From: Brevundimonas abyssalis TAR-001
Lineage (GTDB): Bacteria; Pseudomonadota; Alphaproteobacteria; Caulobacterales; Caulobacteraceae
Length of the DNA: 64,000 nt
Assembly (NCBI RefSeq): GCF_000466985.1
Contig: NZ_BATC01000002.1
Span: 62,001 to 126,000 of the forward strand
Direction of reading: 5' to 3'
The notes beneath the pieces were generated by a model. The model searched no databases and had not been told where the DNA came from. It saw only the letters and a program-made list of their open reading frames with translations. Below, piece by piece: positions 62,170 through 64,000 of the stretch (position 1 is its first letter; each line of letters starts with the position of its first letter). The position numbers and the translations under genes are program-made.

Positions 62170-63741
62170 ATGCTGGCCAGCGTGGTGACGGTGGCGTTCG
62201 ACGGGGTGGACGCCCGGCGGGTGGACGTTCAGGTCCAGCAGCTGTCCGGGGATCAGGGCTTCTTCAACATCGTCGGCCTGCCTGACAAGGCGGTGGCCGA
62301 GAGCCGGGAGCGGGTGCGCGGGGCCTTTGCGGGCATCGGCCTGGCCATGCCGTCACGGCGCATCATCGCCAATCTGGCGCCCGCCGACCTGCCCAAGGAA
62401 GGCAGCCATTTCGACCTGCCCATCGCCCTGGCGCTGCTGGCCTCCATGGGGGTGATCGCACCCGATGCGCTGTCCGACTGGGCGGCGCTGGGGGAGCTGG
62501 GGCTGGACGGGCGCATCGCCCCGGTGGGCGGGACCCTGCCCGCCGCCGTGGCCGCCGCCGCCATGGGGCTGGGCCTGATCTGTCCCGAGGCCAACGGCCC
62601 GGAGGCGGCGTGGGCGGGCGAGGTGTCGGTGCTGGCGCCGCGATCGCTGATCGGGGTCATCAACCACTTCAAGGGCGTGCAGGTGCTGCGCGCGCCCGAG
62701 CCGGGGCCGGTCAAGGCGGCGACCGGCGGGCCGGACCTGCGCGAGGTCAAGGGTCAGGAGAGCGCCAAGCGGGCGCTGGAGGTGGCGGCCGCCGGGGGCC
62801 ACAACCTGCTGTTCGTGGGCCCGCCCGGATCGGGCAAGTCCATGATGGCCCAGCGCCTGCCGGGCCTGCTGCCGCCCCTGACGCCGCAGGAGCTGCTAGA
62901 GACCTCCATGGTCTGGTCCGTGGCGGGGCTGATCGAGCGCGGCGGCCTGACCCGGGACCGGCCGTTCCGGTCGCCCCACCACTCCGCCAGCATGGCGGCC
63001 CTGACCGGCGGCGGGCACCGGGCCAAGCCGGGCGAGGCGTCGCTGGCCCACAACGGCGTGCTGTTCCTGGACGAACTGCCGGAATATTCGCCCCAGGCGC
63101 TGGATTCCCTGCGCCAGCCGCTGGAGACCGGCGAGATCGTGGTGGCGCGGGCCAACGCCCACGTGCGCTATCCGGCGCGGTTCCAGCTGATCGCCGCCAT
63201 GAACCCCTGCCGCTGCGGGGTGGGCGGGCCGGGCAAGGGCGCCTGCGGCAAGGCTCCACGCTGTCAGCGGGATTATCAGAACCGCATCTCCGGGCCGCTG
63301 TTCGACCGCATCGATCTGACGGTGGAGACCCCGCCGGTGACCGCCGCCGACATGGCCCTGCCCCCGCCCGCCGAGGGCACGGCCGAGGCCGCCGCCCGGG
63401 TGGCCGCAGCCCGCGAGGCCCAGGCCGACCGCGCCCGCGAACACGGTCTGGATCCGGATCAGGGAATCAACGCCCGGGCGTCCGGCGAGACCCTGGACCG
63501 GATCGGGGCGCCCGATGAGTCCGGCCGGGCCCTGCTGATGCGGGCGGCGGAGGCGGGGGGTCTGACCGCGCGGGGCTGGACCCGCACCCTGCGGCTGGCG
63601 CGCACCATCGCCGATCTGGAGGGATCGACCCCGGTCCTGCGCCGCCACATCGCCGAGGCGCTGGTCTATCGCCGCACCACCGTGGGCCCGCAGGAGGCGG
63701 GCGCGGCGCCGGTCGCGGCCGAGACGGCGCCCGCCTGGTGA
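62170..63741 (+). CDS. comM: YifB/ComM family Mg-chelatase-like AAA+ ATPase
   Basis: The product is 523 residues from ATG 62170 (MLASVVTVAFDGVDARRVDV); a longer frame starts at 62134. The N-terminal ChlI domain is seen in NIVGLPDKAVAESRERVRGA and RRIIANLAPADLPKEGSHFD. Walker A is GPPGSGKSMMAQRLPGLLP, Walker B is NGVLFLDELPEYS, and AAMNPCRCG is followed by the C-terminal domain. ComM is a helicase that aids branch migration during natural transformation. Its presence is compatible with competence but does not prove it. Confidence 0.93.
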   Translation: MLASVVTVAFDGVDARRVDVQVQQLSGDQGFFNIVGLPDKAVAESRERVRGAFAGIGLAMPSRRIIANLAPADLPKEGSHFDLPIALALLASMGVIAPDALSDWAALGELGLDGRIAPVGGTLPAAVAAAAMGLGLICPEANGPEAAWAGEVSVLAPRSLIGVINHFKGVQVLRAPEPGPVKAATGGPDLREVKGQESAKRALEVAAAGGHNLLFVGPPGSGKSMMAQRLPGLLPPLTPQELLETSMVWSVAGLIERGGLTRDRPFRSPHHSASMAALTGGGHRAKPGEASLAHNGVLFLDELPEYSPQALDSLRQPLETGEIVVARANAHVRYPARFQLIAAMNPCRCGVGGPGKGACGKAPRCQRDYQNRISGPLFDRIDLTVETPPVTAADMALPPPAEGTAEAAARVAAAREAQADRAREHGLDPDQGINARASGETLDRIGAPDESGRALLMRAAEAGGLTARGWTRTLRLARTIADLEGSTPVLRRHIAEALVYRRTTVGPQEAGAAPVAAETAPAW

Positions 63742-63835
63742 CTCCCGCCTGAAGCGCACCGCCTGACGCCTCGCGGGTGATTCGGCGGCCCTTAACCGTT
63801 GTCGTGCATGCTCGTCCTCCGGTGGAGGGTGAGTG

Positions 63836-64000
63836 ATGAGCATGCGGCGAAAGACCGTGAAGACCGAGACGGCGCAAAAGGCGCTCCCGACCAACCCGGC
63901 CGCGGCCGGGACTCCCGACGCCCAGGCGGCGGAGCGGTTCCTGCGGCTGATGAGCCATGAGATGCGCACGCCCCTGAACGGGGTGATCGGCATGCTGGGC
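63836..64000 (+). CDS. Sensor histidine kinase, N-terminal fragment (truncated by window edge)
   Basis: The 55 visible residues start at ATG 63836 (MSMRRKTVKTETAQKALPTN) and reach the HisKA dimerisation/phosphoacceptor motif ERFLRLMSHEMRTPLNGVIG, with the phosphorylated His in SHEMRTPLN. This exact form of the H-box is typical of hybrid sensor kinases. No sensing domain precedes it, so it is either a cytoplasmic kinase or one whose input domain lies downstream. The rest is outside the window. Confidence 0.88.
   Translation, partial: MSMRRKTVKTETAQKALPTNPAAAGTPDAQAAERFLRLMSHEMRTPLNGVIGMLG

Overview
The window is one continuous stretch of a high-GC alphaproteobacterial chromosome. It most likely comes from the Caulobacterales and resembles Brevundimonas. 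The evidence is the adjacent cell-cycle pair divK and pleD, several CtrA-type sites (TTAA-N7-TTAA-like) in promoter regions, and a dense gene layout with many 4-base start/stop overlaps. No prophage, insertion sequence, CRISPR array or rRNA operon was seen. No gene-free gap exceeds about 250 bases. Layout: 1-9.1 kb holds a partial photolyase, kdsA, a DUF3089 protein, and recG diverging from sdhE-mfd. 9.1-16 kb holds an AT-richer lipoprotein gene, a PhoX-type phosphatase, a DUF998/acyltransferase pair divergent from a membrane LytTR regulator, DUF4126, and a flavoprotein disulfide reductase. 16-24 kb holds fabD, ligA, an M28 peptidase lipoprotein, LemA with an M48 protease, an RluF-type pseudouridine synthase, and a DJ-1-like protein. 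24-29 kb holds a DUF938 methyltransferase, GTP-type pckG, a DadA/ThiO-like oxidase, and tonB. 29.4-35.6 kb holds a lytic transglycosylase, two DUF2336 proteins flanking an Hpt protein and NAD kinase, a class II aldolase, and an exported protein. CtrA-like boxes precede three transcription units here, so this looks like a cell-cycle or polar-development module. 35.7-40 kb is an RND efflux pair. 40-49 kb holds a cytochrome c, tRNA-Thr(TGT), a HIT protein, the overlapping dinB/ridA/acyltransferase operon, divK-pleD, bpt, motB, a flavin reductase and a beta-hydroxyacid dehydrogenase. 49-51.5 kb is small hypotheticals. 51.6-55.4 kb is a metal-handling cluster: a WD40 protein coupled to a CobW GTPase, a CDF transporter, and a TauE-like membrane protein. 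55.5-64 kb holds a bacterial voltage-gated sodium channel, rplU-rpmA, rsmI-yraN-SirB1-like-gshB, comM and the start of a hybrid-type histidine kinase. Two observations stand out. First, two intergenic loci (5121-5239 and 54609-54743) carry the same bipartite element. Each is two nested hairpins in opposite orientation, with an identical 11-base linker length, identical 25-base spacing between GATTCAC motifs, and compensating base changes in every stem. Second, ten genes carry twelve frameshifts. Eleven are repaired by adding one base, usually in a short G/C run, and the twelfth lies in a run of ten Cs. This pattern points to uncorrected sequencing deletions rather than real gene decay. It also creates an artificial SdhE-Mfd fusion frame.
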